Below, one piece after another: positions 17,672 to 30,974 of a stretch of 64,000 nucleotides of DNA. The notes below the pieces were generated by a model that was given only the letters and a program-made list of their open reading frames with translations, had not been told where the DNA came from and ran no database searches. The stretch is from NCBI RefSeq assembly GCF_014851905.1, contig NZ_JACVAQ010000002.1:372001-436000 (forward strand). The letters are read 5' to 3'. The first letter of the stretch is position 1; the number at the start of each line of letters is the position of its first letter. The position numbers and the translations under genes were made by a program. Source of the DNA: Pseudomonas sp. PDM14. Its GTDB lineage: Bacteria; Pseudomonadota; Gammaproteobacteria; Pseudomonadales; Pseudomonadaceae.

Positions 17672-17815
17672 CAGAGGAATTCCAGAAGATCAGCGGTAGA
17701 GGGTCGCAGATAGTCGCAGCGGCTGCTGGAAAACCGCTCACCGGCACAGCGCGCTGCAGAATAGCGGAGGCAGCTTACGCCAGCACGGTGACGGTTTCGC
17801 AGAAACCTGACGACC

Positions 17816-18619
17816 TCAACGCAGCTTGGTCAGGCGCAGGCCCGCCCCGCTTTCCTCGCCCAGTTGCAGGCGGTTGTCGCGCACGCGCTGGCTGAGCAGC
17901 AGGTCGCGCCAAGCCGCCGCACCTTCGCCGCTCAGGCTCACGCGCAACGTGCTGTCGAGCTTGAGCGTGCGCAGCAGCAGCGCGCTCCAGGCCTCGTCCG
18001 GGGTCGCCGGCAAGTGTGGCAGGGCCAGCTCGCCTTCGCTCTGCAGCTGACGCAGCAAGGTGGCGGCGGTCGGCAGCACGGCAGTCAGCGGTGCGCTGGC
18101 GTCGAGCTGCTCGACGTGCAGGTAGGAGCGGCGGTTGCCGCGGGTGATGCCGTACAGCGCGACGAGGCTGTCCTGCTGCGGTTCGGCCAGGCGCAACAGC
18201 AGGTAGATCTGCCGTTCCTCCGGGCCATACAGCTTGGCGTTGTCGAAGATGTTGTTGGCCCACAGGCTGCTCGAGCCGCACTCGCGGCCCTCGCACCAGT
18301 AGAGCAATTGTGCGCCGCCCTGCTGCAGGGTCTTGCGCGCATTCAGCGCCGCCTCGACAGGCGAATGCTGTTCGGCCATGCGGTAGGTTGGCGCGCGCAG
18401 GCGGCCTTCCACCAGGACCGACTCGTTGAGGCGCACCTGGCCGCTGATGCGCTGCACCGGCTCCTGCGGATAGCGGCGCTCCAGGCTGGCGACGTCACGG
18501 TAATCGACGATTTCGGCGTGGGCCGGGCGCGGCAGGACATCGAGGTCCCGAGGGTCCGGCGTGGCGGCGATGGCCGCGCTGCCGGTGAGCATGAGCAGGC
18601 AAACGAAAAGAGAGCGCAT
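17816..18619 (-). CDS. DUF4892 domain-containing exported protein
   Basis: The protein has 267 residues. The N-terminus MRSLFVCLLMLTGSAAIAA is a Sec signal peptide with cleavage after AIAA. The mature part contains RISGQVRLNESVLVEGRL and the cysteine pair in YWCEGRECGSSS, as in DUF4892 proteins of Pseudomonas. The ATG at 18619 lies eight bases after the stop of the glutathione-transferase gene, so the two are probably cotranscribed. Periplasmic or outer-membrane location is inferred; function is unknown. Confidence 0.85.
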   Translation of the reverse strand: MRSLFVCLLMLTGSAAIAATPDPRDLDVLPRPAHAEIVDYRDVASLERRYPQEPVQRISGQVRLNESVLVEGRLRAPTYRMAEQHSPVEAALNARKTLQQGGAQLLYWCEGRECGSSSLWANNIFDNAKLYGPEERQIYLLLRLAEPQQDSLVALYGITRGNRRSYLHVEQLDASAPLTAVLPTAATLLRQLQSEGELALPHLPATPDEAWSALLLRTLKLDSTLRVSLSGEGAAAWRDLLLSQRVRDNRLQLGEESGAGLRLTKLR

Positions 18620-18627
18620 CCGGTTCC

Positions 18628-19287
18628 TCAGCGGGTCAGCATGTCTTGCGCGGTTTTCACCACGCGACTGTCTTCGGCACGCGGCGGAATCTGCAACCCG
18701 CGCTGCACAGCCGGGCGTGCGGCGATCTGGCCCATCCAGCGCTGCAGATGTGCCAGCCCGTCGACCGAGACCCCGGCCCATTCGTGAATGCGCACCCAGG
18801 GATAGGTGGCGATGTCGGCAATGCTGTAGGCGTCGGCCAGGTACTCGGCCTCACCCAGACGAGCGTCGAGCACTTCGTAGAGGCGCCGGGTTTCATTCTG
18901 GTAGCGGCTGATCGCACCGGGCAGTTTTTCCGGGAAATAGCGGAAGAACACATTGGCCTGCCCCTGCATCGGGCCGACCCCGCCCATCTGGAACATCAGC
19001 CACTGCAGCACGCGTGAACGGCCTTTTACGTCGGTTGGCATCAACTGGCCGGTCTTCTCGGCGAGGTAGATGAGGATCGCGCCGGACTCGAACACGGCGA
19101 AGTCGTCGTTCTCGCGATCGACGATGGCCGGGATACGTCCGTTGGGGTTGATGCGCAGGAATTCGGCGGTCTTCTGCTCCTGCTTGTCGAACGACAGGGC
19201 ATGGACCTGATACGCCAGGCCCAACTCCTCCAGGGCGATGGACGCCTTGTGGCCGTTGGGCGTGGCGGCGGTGTAAAGATCGATCAT
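18628..19287 (-). CDS. Glutathione S-transferase family protein (Ure2p/YghU-like)
   Basis: The protein has 219 residues. The thioredoxin-like N-terminal domain begins [20 protein letters not shown], where the Thr-Pro-Asn-Gly stretch is typical of the Nu/YghU-YfcG branch, and [12 protein letters not shown] plus [13 protein letters not shown] form the glutathione site. The all-helical C-terminal domain follows ([16 protein letters not shown]). Members act in glutathione-dependent disulfide-bond reduction or peroxide reduction. The gene lies between an alpha/beta hydrolase gene (51-nt gap) and the DUF4892 gene (8-nt gap). Confidence 0.92.
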   Translation of the reverse strand: MIDLYTAATPNGHKASIALEELGLAYQVHALSFDKQEQKTAEFLRINPNGRIPAIVDRENDDFAVFESGAILIYLAEKTGQLMPTDVKGRSRVLQWLMFQMGGVGPMQGQANVFFRYFPEKLPGAISRYQNETRRLYEVLDARLGEAEYLADAYSIADIATYPWVRIHEWAGVSVDGLAHLQRWMGQIAARPAVQRGLQIPPRAEDSRVVKTAQDMLTR

Positions 19288-19338
19288 GACGGACTCCTTA
19301 CAAGGGTCCGCCCAGCCTCGGCAGTTGGCGGGGGCAAG

Positions 19339-20202
19339 TCAAGCCGTGGCGAAGAATCGATTGAAACAGTCTGCGACGAGCGTTGCGCCCGCCTCGTCGT
19401 TGAGGTGCAGGTGATGACCGCCGGGCTGCCGGTGCACCTCGAACGTGGTGCCTTCGAGGATGCGGGCGATACGCGGCTCGACGGCAGCATGGCCCTGCTC
19501 CGCCAGCACCAGGCAGGTCGGGCAGCGCACGCTTCTGACGAACTGCTCGGCGTGGGCCAGGGTCAGGCGCATCAGCGAGGGCAGCGTCAGGCGGATGTCG
19601 GTGCGCCAGGTGTAACCACCGGGCACCGGCTCCAGACCACGCTGGGCAAGGAACTCCGCCGCCTCGCGACTGACCGCGACCACACCCTTCATGCGCACCT
19701 CCACCGCGCGCTCGATATCGGCGTACACCGGCTTCTGCTTGTGGTGCAGGGCCAGACGCGCACGCAGCGCATCGCCCAGGCGTTGCGGCGCGCTGTCCGC
19801 CTCGCCGGTGTAAGGGATCAGCCCATCAATCAGCGCCAGGCGCTCGATGCGCTCGGGCATCGACGCCGCCAGCAGCACGGAGATGATTGCGCCCAGCGAA
19901 TGGCCGAGCAGCGAAAAGCGCTGCCAGCCCATCTGGTCGGCCACGCGGATCACGTCCTCGGCGTACTCCCACATGCTGTAACTGGAGCCCGCCGCGTAAT
20001 GCCCGGAATGGCCGTGGCCGGGGAAATCCAGGGCGACGATGCGCAGCCCCTGGAGCTTCGGCGCCAGGCGCGCGTAGGTCATGGCGTTATCCAGCCAGCC
20101 ATGCAGGGCGATCACCGGAATACCGTCCTCGGGGCCGAATACATGCGCCGCCAGTTCGACGTGGGGCAGGCTGAAACGGACTTCCTCGACGCTGAAACTC
20201 AT
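19339..20202 (-). CDS. Alpha/beta hydrolase
   Basis: The protein has 287 residues. It shows the HGWLDNAMTY oxyanion strand, DFPGHGHSG, the nucleophile elbow LLGHSLGAIIS (Ser) and the C-terminal histidine region QPGGHHLHL, the order typical of the alpha/beta hydrolase fold. There is no signal peptide. The ATG overlaps the stop of the upstream hydrolase gene (ATGA), so the two hydrolases are translationally coupled. The substrate is unknown; ester hydrolysis is likely. Confidence 0.92.
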   Translation of the reverse strand: MSFSVEEVRFSLPHVELAAHVFGPEDGIPVIALHGWLDNAMTYARLAPKLQGLRIVALDFPGHGHSGHYAAGSSYSMWEYAEDVIRVADQMGWQRFSLLGHSLGAIISVLLAASMPERIERLALIDGLIPYTGEADSAPQRLGDALRARLALHHKQKPVYADIERAVEVRMKGVVAVSREAAEFLAQRGLEPVPGGYTWRTDIRLTLPSLMRLTLAHAEQFVRSVRCPTCLVLAEQGHAAVEPRIARILEGTTFEVHRQPGGHHLHLNDEAGATLVADCFNRFFATA

Positions 20203-21005
20203 GCGGAATGCTCCTGATGGCGGCCCTGCCAGCGGCCGAACAGCGCCTTGAGCAGTTGCGCGGTGTCCTGTGGTCGCTCCAGCGGGAACATGTGCCCGCC
20301 CGGCAGCGTCAGGTACTCGCCCTTCGGTGCGCGGCTGACCAGCCGCGCATGATGCGGCAGCACCACACGGCTATGCCGACCGCGGATCACCGCCAGCGGC
20401 ACCTGCAACTGCTGCGGGCGACCGGGGCTGATGTGCGGCACGCTGCGGTAAATGTCGATTTCCGTGGCCGGGTCGAAACGCAGGCGCAAGCCCTGCCCTT
20501 CACTGCGCAGGCCATGCTGCACGTAGGCGTCCAGGCAATCGGGATCGAAGCGGCTGAACAGGCTCTTGCCGGCGAAGTAGTCGCGCGCCTCGGCAAGGTC
20601 GGCGAACGCCTCGCGGCGGCCGATGGTGCGTCCGGCCGGGGTGATCCGGTCGATGAAGCCGAAACGCTTGGCCGCACGAATCACCATGCGGTCGACACCG
20701 GTCAGTAGCGGCGAGTCGAGCAACGCCACGCCGCGGTACAGCTCCGGGCGGCGCAAGGCGGCATGGTAGTGCAGCACGCCACCGAGCGAATGTCCCACAC
20801 CCCACACCGGTTCGGCGCCCCGCTCCAGGTGCAGGATCAGCTCGTCGACCAGGTTGTTCCAGTTGTCATCCACCGGAAAGCGCGGGTCGTGACCGTGCTG
20901 CTCCAGGTGCTGGACCTGGTAGTCCGGGGCCAGCGCGGCAAACAGCTTGCCGTAGGTGGCGGAGGGAAAACCGTTGGCGTGGGCGAAGAAGATCGATTGC
21001 GACAT
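20199..21005 (-). CDS. Alpha/beta hydrolase
   Basis: The protein has 268 residues starting MSQSIFFAHANGFPSATYGK. The nucleophile elbow is GVGHSLGGVLHY and the catalytic His lies in LPGGHMFPLERP. It is only distantly similar to its downstream neighbour, so this is not a recent duplication. The ATG at 21005 is chosen because homologous hydrolases begin with the SIFFAHANGFP strand; the open frame extends far upstream through low-quality sequence. It is the first gene of a likely hydrolase-hydrolase-GST-DUF4892 operon. Confidence 0.9.
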   Translation of the reverse strand: MSQSIFFAHANGFPSATYGKLFAALAPDYQVQHLEQHGHDPRFPVDDNWNNLVDELILHLERGAEPVWGVGHSLGGVLHYHAALRRPELYRGVALLDSPLLTGVDRMVIRAAKRFGFIDRITPAGRTIGRREAFADLAEARDYFAGKSLFSRFDPDCLDAYVQHGLRSEGQGLRLRFDPATEIDIYRSVPHISPGRPQQLQVPLAVIRGRHSRVVLPHHARLVSRAPKGEYLTLPGGHMFPLERPQDTAQLLKALFGRWQGRHQEHSA

Positions 21006-21099
21006 GGCGGACGGACTGCGGAAGAATTCCCGCAGATTGTCCGGCACACCCGCGCAGGCGGCAATCGGTAGAAGGCGCCAGATGTGCCAAAGATCAGGC

Positions 21100-21123
21100 G
21101 CAGCGCGCCAAAAGGCGCGCTGC
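21100..21123 (-). terminator. Hairpin downstream of braB
   Basis: GCAGCGCGCC and its exact complement flank an AAAA loop (TTTT on the minus strand), giving a perfect 10-bp stem 40 bases after the braB stop and 94 bases before the next gene on this strand. The tract that follows is only weakly T-rich. Confidence 0.6.
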
Positions 21124-21163
21124 AGAGCGTTCGGGCCGCCTTTGCACGGCCCCGGAAGCGAGC

Positions 21164-22477
21164 TCAGACGGGCTGAGTGCCCGGCTCGCCGCGCAGGCGA
21201 TCGAAGATCGCCGCCGCCAGCAGTGTCACTGCTACAGGTAGCAGCCAGCCAAGTCCCTGGGCGGCAAGTGGCAGGTTGGCGAAAAGGCTCGGCACCAGAG
21301 CCTTGAAACCTGCGGCATTGAATGCATCCGCGAGGCCGAAGATCAGCGTCACGGCCATGGTCGGCACGAACACCCGCGGTGCCGAACACCACAGACTGCT
21401 CAACAGACTCAGCGCAACCAGGACGATAGCCAGCGGGTAAAGCCCGACCAGTACCGGCACCGACACACTGATCAATTGGGTCAGCCCCTGGTTAGACACC
21501 ACCAGGCTGAACAGACCGAAGACCAGCACCACCGTGCGATAGGAAACCGGCAGCATTTTGCTGAAGTATTCCCCGCAGGCGGTCAGCAGCCCAACTGCTG
21601 TGGTCAGGCAGGCCAGGGTAATGACAACGGCCAGGAGCAGGCTGCCATAGATACCGAACGTGTGCTGCACGTAGTGGATAAGTATCTGCACGCCATTCAA
21701 CGCGTCGCCGGCGATGCCCTGGCTGGTCGCACCGAGGTAGAACAGCGCCAGGTAGACCACCGACAGCCCCGTGGCGGCAATGAGCCCCGCCACTACCGAA
21801 TAGCGGGTGATCAGGCGACGATCACTGACGCCGCGATCCTTGATGGCAGTGGCAATGACGATGCCGAATACCAGCGCGCCCAGGGTATCCATGGTCAGGT
21901 AACCCTCCAGGAAGCCCTTGACGAACGGATTGGCCTGGTAGGCCTCGGTACTCTGGCCGATCTCGCCAGCCGGCGACATCAGCGCAGCCCCACCCAGCAC
22001 CAGCAGCGCCGCGAGCAGCACCGGGGTCAGGAACTTGCCGATGCTGTCCACCAGCTTGCCCGGATTCAGGGCCAGGAACAGCACGGCGGCGAAATAGGCG
22101 ACGCTGTATATCAGTAGCGCGCTCGATTCGTGGCCGGAGAACGGTGCCACTCCCATCTCGAAAGACACCGTGGCAGTGCGAGGAGTAGCGAACAGCGGAC
22201 CGATGGCCAGGTATACGGCCACAGCCAGCAGCGTGCCGGCACGTCGACCGAGAGGAGCGGTCAGCTCGTTCATGCCTCCGCCGACACGCGCCAGCGCAAC
22301 CACGGTAAGCAGTGGCAGGCCGACACCGGTGATGAGGAAGCCGAAGGCGGCAGACCAGACATGCTCCCCGGCAGCCATGCCCGCGCCGGGCGGAAAAATG
22401 ATGTTACCGGCGCCGAGAAACAGGGCGAAGGTCATGAAGCCCAATGCCAGAAGGTCGAGGCTTTTCAAACGAGTCAT
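21164..22477 (-). CDS. braB: Branched-chain amino acid:cation symporter (BrnQ/BraB family)
   Basis: The protein has 437 residues with about 12 membrane helices. The N-terminus MTRLKSLDLLALGFMTFALF, followed by LGAGNIIFPPGAGM, is the BrnQ/LivII signature; AVGLLTACGEYFSKMLP and IYGSLLLAVVITLACLTTAV fall in the later helices. These carriers import Leu, Ile and Val with Na+ or H+. The symbol rests on family and on its position next to sucD, where P. aeruginosa has braB. The ATG at 22477 overlaps the TGA of a short upstream frame and has no good Shine-Dalgarno sequence of its own. Confidence 0.88.
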   Translation of the reverse strand: MTRLKSLDLLALGFMTFALFLGAGNIIFPPGAGMAAGEHVWSAAFGFLITGVGLPLLTVVALARVGGGMNELTAPLGRRAGTLLAVAVYLAIGPLFATPRTATVSFEMGVAPFSGHESSALLIYSVAYFAAVLFLALNPGKLVDSIGKFLTPVLLAALLVLGGAALMSPAGEIGQSTEAYQANPFVKGFLEGYLTMDTLGALVFGIVIATAIKDRGVSDRRLITRYSVVAGLIAATGLSVVYLALFYLGATSQGIAGDALNGVQILIHYVQHTFGIYGSLLLAVVITLACLTTAVGLLTACGEYFSKMLPVSYRTVVLVFGLFSLVVSNQGLTQLISVSVPVLVGLYPLAIVLVALSLLSSLWCSAPRVFVPTMAVTLIFGLADAFNAAGFKALVPSLFANLPLAAQGLGWLLPVAVTLLAAAIFDRLRGEPGTQPV

Positions 22478-22850
22478 AGCAGGGAGTACCACAGACAGGA
22501 ATTCATGGAGAAATGCAGGGTTGGCGCTGGCTTGGGAAACGCCACCGAACCGTTGCGGCGCGGCGATCCGAGACCGGGCCAGGACTCTTGTGAAGCCGGG
22601 CAGCAAAATCGTTGCAAGCCTAACGAATTTTCTCGTCGACCGCGGCAGTCCACGGTCGGGCTGTCGAACAGTGACAACAATCTGTCGCCTCGCGAAAAAT
22701 TTCCATTTCACCGCAAACCCTGCGCCTAGCACCTAACGCCATGCTATTGCAGATGTGCTGGGCGCACCGTCTCGCCAGGGTCATTGAATCCGCCCGATGG
22801 CTCGGACCTAACCTACGCCATACGCAGCATCCGGCAAGGACATGGCAATA
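22478..22850. other. Intergenic region between sucD and braB
   Basis: This region of about 370 bases should hold the braB promoter and leader. A minus-strand frame (TTG at 22680, stop 22474) ends in ATGA overlap with braB, and its last ten codons, from an internal ATG, read MNSCLWYSLL. A small stem CGACCG/CGGTCG lies at 22637-22658. No other gene or strong promoter is evident. Confidence 0.4.
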
Positions 22851-22878
22851 AAAAAGGCCACCCGAAGGTGGCCTTTTT
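22851..22878 (-). terminator. Rho-independent terminator of the sdh-suc cluster
   Basis: GGCCACC (22856-22862), CGAA loop, GGTGGCC (22867-22873), flanked by A5 on one side and T5 on the other. On the minus strand this is a stem followed by a run of T residues, 15 bases after the sucD stop. It closes the large TCA-cycle cluster. Confidence 0.92.
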
Positions 22879-22892
22879 AGATCAAGTCAGCC

Positions 22893-23779
<887 letters not shown>

Positions 23780-23780
<1 letters not shown>

Positions 23781-24946
23781 TACTTGCCCTCCGCAGCTTT
23801 GACGACTTGCTCAGCAGCGTCGGTCAGGCTGGTTGCCGCGATGATGTTCAGGCCGCTTTCGGCCAGGACCTTGGCACCCAGTTCGGCGTTGTTACCTTCC
23901 AGACGAACCACGACCGGAATCTTCACGCCGACTTCTTTCACCGCGCCGATGATGCCTTCGGCAATCATGTCGCAGCGAACGATGCCGCCGAAGATGTTGA
24001 CCAGTACGGCCGCGACGTTGCTGTCGGACAGGATGATCTTGAAGGCTTCGGTCACGCGCTCTTTGGTAGCACCACCACCTACGTCGAGGAAGTTGGCTGG
24101 CTTGCCGCCGTGCAGGTTGACGATGTCCATGGTACCCATGGCCAGGCCGGCACCGTTGACCATGCAGCCGATGTTGCCTTCCAGGGCTACGTAGTTCAGT
24201 TCGAACTTGGCAGCGTGGGCTTCACGCGGATCGTCCTGCGACGGGTCATGCATGGCGCGCAGCTTGGGCTGGCGGTACATGGCGTTGCTGTCGATGTTGA
24301 TCTTGGCGTCCAGGCAGTGCAGGTTGCCGTCTTTCTTGATGACCAGCGGGTTCACTTCCAGCAGTGCCAGGTCGTAGTCCTGGAACAGTTTGGCCAGGCC
24401 AACGAAGATGTGAGTGAACTGCTTGATCTGGTCGCCCTTCAGGCCCAGCTGGAAAGCCAGGTCGCGGCCCTGGTACGGCTGAGCGCCGACCAGCGGATCG
24501 ATAGTGGCCTTGAGGATCTTCTCGGGAGTGTCGTGCGCGACTTTCTCGATGTCCACGCCACCTTCGGTGGACGCCATGAACACGATGCGACGGCTGGAAC
24601 GGTCGACGACGGCGCCGAGGTACAGTTCCTGATCGATGTCGGTGCAGGATTCAACCAGGATCTTGGTGACCGGCTGACCGTTGGCGTCTGTCTGGTAAGT
24701 CACCAGACGCTTGCCCAGCCAGTTGGCGGCGAACGCCTTGGCGTCTTCCTTGCTCTTGACCAGTTTTACACCGCCAGCCTTGCCGCGACCGCCAGCGTGC
24801 ACCTGGGCTTTGACGACCCACTCAGTGCCACCGATCTTGTCGCAAGCTTCTGCCGCTTCTTCCGGGGTGTCTACAGCAAAGCCTTTGGAAACAGGCAGGC
24901 CGTATTCAGCGAACAGCTGCTTACCCTGATACTCGTGAAGATTCAT
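23780..24946 (-). CDS. sucC: Succinyl-CoA synthetase beta subunit
   Basis: The protein has 388 residues, the normal length. It starts [20 protein letters not shown] and has the ATP-grasp domain with [19 protein letters not shown], then a C-terminal CoA-ligase domain with [16 protein letters not shown]. It provides the nucleotide- and succinate-binding part of the SucCD complex. It lies 197 bases downstream of lpdG, a larger gap than elsewhere in the cluster, which contains a small hairpin. Confidence 0.97.
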
Positions 24947-25103
24947 GCTTATCTACCGTTCTTCGTTTAGGTATTGCGCATTCGGTGCTGCGCTCGCGGC
25001 GCCGCACCACCTGTGACTGCTCTGGTTAGCAGTCCCGGCGCACATTCCTGCGTTTGCCAGAGGCTGACGCGGGCCGTGCACCGTGGTTGTTCCTGCGGAG
25101 AGA

Positions 25104-25123
25104 TGCCCCAAGCCTCTGGGGCA
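25104..25123 (-). other. Hairpin in the lpdG-sucC spacer
   Basis: TGCCCCA (25104-25110) pairs with TGGGGCA (25117-25123) around a six-base loop, 21 bases after the lpdG stop. No T-run follows on the minus strand, so it looks more like a processing, stabilising or partial-termination element than a full terminator. Confidence 0.5.
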
Positions 25124-25143
25124 CCGTTCTTTTCTATCGAGCC

Positions 25144-27868
<2,725 letters not shown>

Positions 27869-27910
27869 TGTCTGTGGTTCCTTAAATTCGGTTTCTTCTG
27901 GTCGAAGGCG

Positions 27911-30742
27911 TTAAACAGTAAAGGCGTCTTGCAGCAGTTTTTCCTGCTGTTCGGCGTGCAACGAGGCATAACCGCATGCCGGCGCGGCGGATGCATCGCG
28001 GCCTGCGTACTCGAGGAACAACGCCTTCTTGTGCGCCGAAGCGACACGTCGCATGTGGTGCTGGCTGCAGTACCAGGCGCCCTGGTTCATCGGCTCTTCC
28101 TGACACCAGACGATGTGCTTGAGGTTCTTGTACGGCGCCAGGGCTTCGGCCAGGTCCTCTTCCGGGAACGGATAGAGCTGCTCGATGCGCACGATGGCGA
28201 TGTCCTCGCGACCTTCGGCACGGCGCTTGGCGAGCAGGTCGTAGTAGACCTTGCCACTGCACAGTACGACGCGTTCGACTTTCTTCGGATCGATCTGATC
28301 GATTTCACCGATGACGGTCTGGAACGAACCTTCAGCCAGATCTTCCAGGGTCGAGATGGCCAATGGATGCCGCAGCAGGGACTTCGGCGTCAATACGACC
28401 AATGGTTTACGCAGCGGGCGAATGACCTGGCGACGCAGCAGGTGATAGATCTGCGCCGGGGTGGTCGGCACCGCCACCTGCATGTTGTGCTCGGCGCACA
28501 GTTGCAGGTAACGCTCCAGACGCGCAGAGCTGTGCTCCGGGCCCTGCCCTTCATAACCGTGCGGCAGCAGCATGGTCAGGCCGCACAGACGACCCCACTT
28601 GTGCTCACCGCTGGAGATGAACTGGTCGAACACTACCTGGGCACCGTTGGCGAAGTCGCCGAACTGGGCCTCCCAGATCACCAGTGCGTTCGGCACAGTG
28701 GTCGAGTAGCCGTACTCGAAAGCCAGTACCGCTTCCTCGGAAAGGAAGGAGTCGTACAGGTCGAACTTCGGTTGGCCCTTGTACAGGTTCTGCAACGGCA
28801 GGTAGGTGGTCGCGTCCTTCTGGTTGTGCAGCGCCGCATGGCGGTGCGAGAAGGTACCGCGGCCAACGTCCTGACCGGTGATACGCACCGGGTGGCCTTC
28901 GAACAGCAGTGTGGCGTAAGCCAGGTTCTCGGCGTAGCCCCAGTTGATCGGCATGGCACCGGCGGTCATCTTGACCCGGTCTTCCAGCACCTTGGCCACC
29001 TGGCGCTGGAGCACCAGACCTTCAGGAAACTCCAGCAGTTTGCCGGCCAGATCCTGCAGGGTCTTGAGCTCGAAGCGGGTGTCGTGACGCGCGGTCCAGG
29101 CATGGCCCAGGTACGGACGCCAGTCGACGAACAGCTCCTTGTTCGGCTCCTTGACCAGGCTTTTTACCACGTGCTGACCGTTGTCCAGCGCGTTGCGGTA
29201 CTCGTCGATCTTGGCCTGGATGCGTTCGTTGTCGAGACGACCGGACTGCATCAGGTTTTCCGCGTACAGCTCACGGGTGGTGCGCTGTTTGGCGATTTGC
29301 TGATACATCAGCGGCTGCGTGCCACTTGGCTCGTCGGCCTCGTTGTGACCGCGGCGGCGGTAGCAGACCAGGTCGATGACTACGTCACGCTTGAACTGCA
29401 TGCGGTAGTCGACGGCCAGCTGGGTAACGAACAACACGGCTTCCGGGTCGTCGCCATTCACATGGAAGATCGGCGCCTGGATCATCTTCGCCACGTCGGT
29501 GCAGTACTCGGTGGAGCGCGAGTCTTCCGGACGGCTGGTGGTGAAACCCACCTGGTTGTTGATGACGATGTGGATGGTGCCGCCAGTCTTGTAGCCGCGG
29601 GTCTGCGACATCTGGAAGGTTTCCATGACCACACCCTGGCCAGCGAATGCAGCGTCGCCATGCAGGGAGATCGGCAGAACCTTGTCGCCGGTCGGGTCGT
29701 TGCGCCGATCCTGACGGGCACGCACGGAACCTTCGACCACCGGAGAGACGATCTCCAGGTGAGACGGGTTGAACGCCAGCGCCAGGTGAACTTCGCCGCC
29801 AGTGGTCATCACGTTGGACGAGAAGCCCTGGTGGTATTTGACGTCGCCGGAGCTCAGGCCCTCGACCTTCTTGCCTTCGAATTCGTCGAAGAGGTCGCGC
29901 GGGTTCTTGCCGAAGGTGTTGACCAGTACGTTCAGACGACCACGGTGGGCCATGCCGATGACGATTTCCTGGGTGCCGTAGGCGCCGGAGCGCTGAATGA
30001 TTTCATCCAGCAGCGGAATCAGGCTCTCGCCCCCTTCCAGACCAAAGCGTTTGGTGCCTGGGTACTTGGTGCCCAGGTATTTTTCCAGACCTTCGGCGGC
30101 GGTGAGACGCTCGAGCAGGTGGCTCTGCACTTCGGCGGAGAACGCCGGGCGGCCACGCACGCTTTCCAGACGCTGCTGGAACCACTTGCGCTGCTCGGAA
30201 TCGACGATATGGGTGAATTCGGCGCCAATGGTGCGGCAATATGTCTGCTGCAGCGCTTCGTGAATTTCCCGTAGAGTCGCCTCTTCCTTGCCGATGTAAA
30301 GCTCACCGGTACGGAAAGTGGTATCGAGATCGGCGTTGGTCAGACCGTAATGGTTGATCGCCAGGTCAGCCGGAGCCGGACGCTGCCACAGACCCAACGG
30401 GTCGAGCGTCGCAGCCTGGTGGCCACGCATGCGGTATGCCTGGATCAGACGCAGGACTTCCACCTGCTTCTTCTCGTGCTCACTGCTCACGCTCCCGGCG
30501 GACACCGGTTGAGCACGACGCTGGTTCTTGGCCAGCAGCACGAAATGATCGCGGACGGTGGAGTGCGAAACGTCGGTGGCGGAATTCCCGTCAGCCGGCA
30601 GTTTCTGAAAATAGGTGCGCCACTCTTCTGGCACAGCGTTGGGATCGTGCAGGTAGAGCTCATAGAGCTCTTCCACATAGGCAGCGTTACCACCGGATAG
30701 GTGGGCACTGTCCCACATGCGCTGCATCACGCTTTCTTGCAT
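27911..30742 (-). CDS. sucA: 2-oxoglutarate dehydrogenase E1 component
   Basis: The protein has 943 residues. The thiamine-diphosphate region is visible as GDAAFAGQGVVMETFQMSQ and INNQVGFTTSRPEDSRST, and IGMAHRGRLNVLVN together with LVCYRRRGHNEADEPSGTQP are family signatures. SucA decarboxylates 2-oxoglutarate and passes the succinyl group to SucB. The ATG at 30742 gives the usual N-terminus with the short SucB-binding segment (MQRMWDSAHLSGGNAAYVEE). It is separated from sdhB by 232 bases with two hairpins. Confidence 0.97.
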   Translation of the reverse strand: MQESVMQRMWDSAHLSGGNAAYVEELYELYLHDPNAVPEEWRTYFQKLPADGNSATDVSHSTVRDHFVLLAKNQRRAQPVSAGSVSSEHEKKQVEVLRLIQAYRMRGHQAATLDPLGLWQRPAPADLAINHYGLTNADLDTTFRTGELYIGKEEATLREIHEALQQTYCRTIGAEFTHIVDSEQRKWFQQRLESVRGRPAFSAEVQSHLLERLTAAEGLEKYLGTKYPGTKRFGLEGGESLIPLLDEIIQRSGAYGTQEIVIGMAHRGRLNVLVNTFGKNPRDLFDEFEGKKVEGLSSGDVKYHQGFSSNVMTTGGEVHLALAFNPSHLEIVSPVVEGSVRARQDRRNDPTGDKVLPISLHGDAAFAGQGVVMETFQMSQTRGYKTGGTIHIVINNQVGFTTSRPEDSRSTEYCTDVAKMIQAPIFHVNGDDPEAVLFVTQLAVDYRMQFKRDVVIDLVCYRRRGHNEADEPSGTQPLMYQQIAKQRTTRELYAENLMQSGRLDNERIQAKIDEYRNALDNGQHVVKSLVKEPNKELFVDWRPYLGHAWTARHDTRFELKTLQDLAGKLLEFPEGLVLQRQVAKVLEDRVKMTAGAMPINWGYAENLAYATLLFEGHPVRITGQDVGRGTFSHRHAALHNQKDATTYLPLQNLYKGQPKFDLYDSFLSEEAVLAFEYGYSTTVPNALVIWEAQFGDFANGAQVVFDQFISSGEHKWGRLCGLTMLLPHGYEGQGPEHSSARLERYLQLCAEHNMQVAVPTTPAQIYHLLRRQVIRPLRKPLVVLTPKSLLRHPLAISTLEDLAEGSFQTVIGEIDQIDPKKVERVVLCSGKVYYDLLAKRRAEGREDIAIVRIEQLYPFPEEDLAEALAPYKNLKHIVWCQEEPMNQGAWYCSQHHMRRVASAHKKALFLEYAGRDASAAPACGYASLHAEQQEKLLQDAFTV

Positions 30743-30845
30743 GCTTGGTCACCCTCGGTAAGGGGACACCACCGGCGTGGAGGCCGTATTGAGGCTCAAA
30801 GTCCTGAAGCAGCGACTGGTAAGCCACTACGGATCCCGCAGATAG

Positions 30846-30863
30846 TCCGGGCACCAGCCCGGA
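30846..30863 (-). other. Hairpin upstream of sucA
   Basis: TCCGGGC (30846-30852), ACCA loop, GCCCGGA (30857-30863): a perfect 7-bp stem about 104 bases upstream of the sucA start, within the sdhB-sucA spacer. No T-run follows, so full termination is not expected. Confidence 0.45.
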
Positions 30864-30932
30864 TGCCCCTGCTGGTCGTCATTTCTTTTCAAGTAAGAGC
30901 CAAAGCTTTGTGAGCGACGGCTCGAGTTTTAC

Positions 30933-30961
30933 TGCGACACCGGAGTTACGCCGATGTCGCA
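30933..30961 (-). other. Hairpin just downstream of sdhB
   Basis: TGCGACACCGG (30933-30943) pairs with CCGATGTCGCA (30951-30961) over 11 bases with one G:T-type mismatch and a 7-base loop, 14 bases beyond the sdhB stop. It resembles an mRNA-stabilising or partial-termination structure between the sdh and suc parts of the cluster; no T-run is present. Confidence 0.5.
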
Positions 30962-30974
30962 GGTGCAACGTAAA

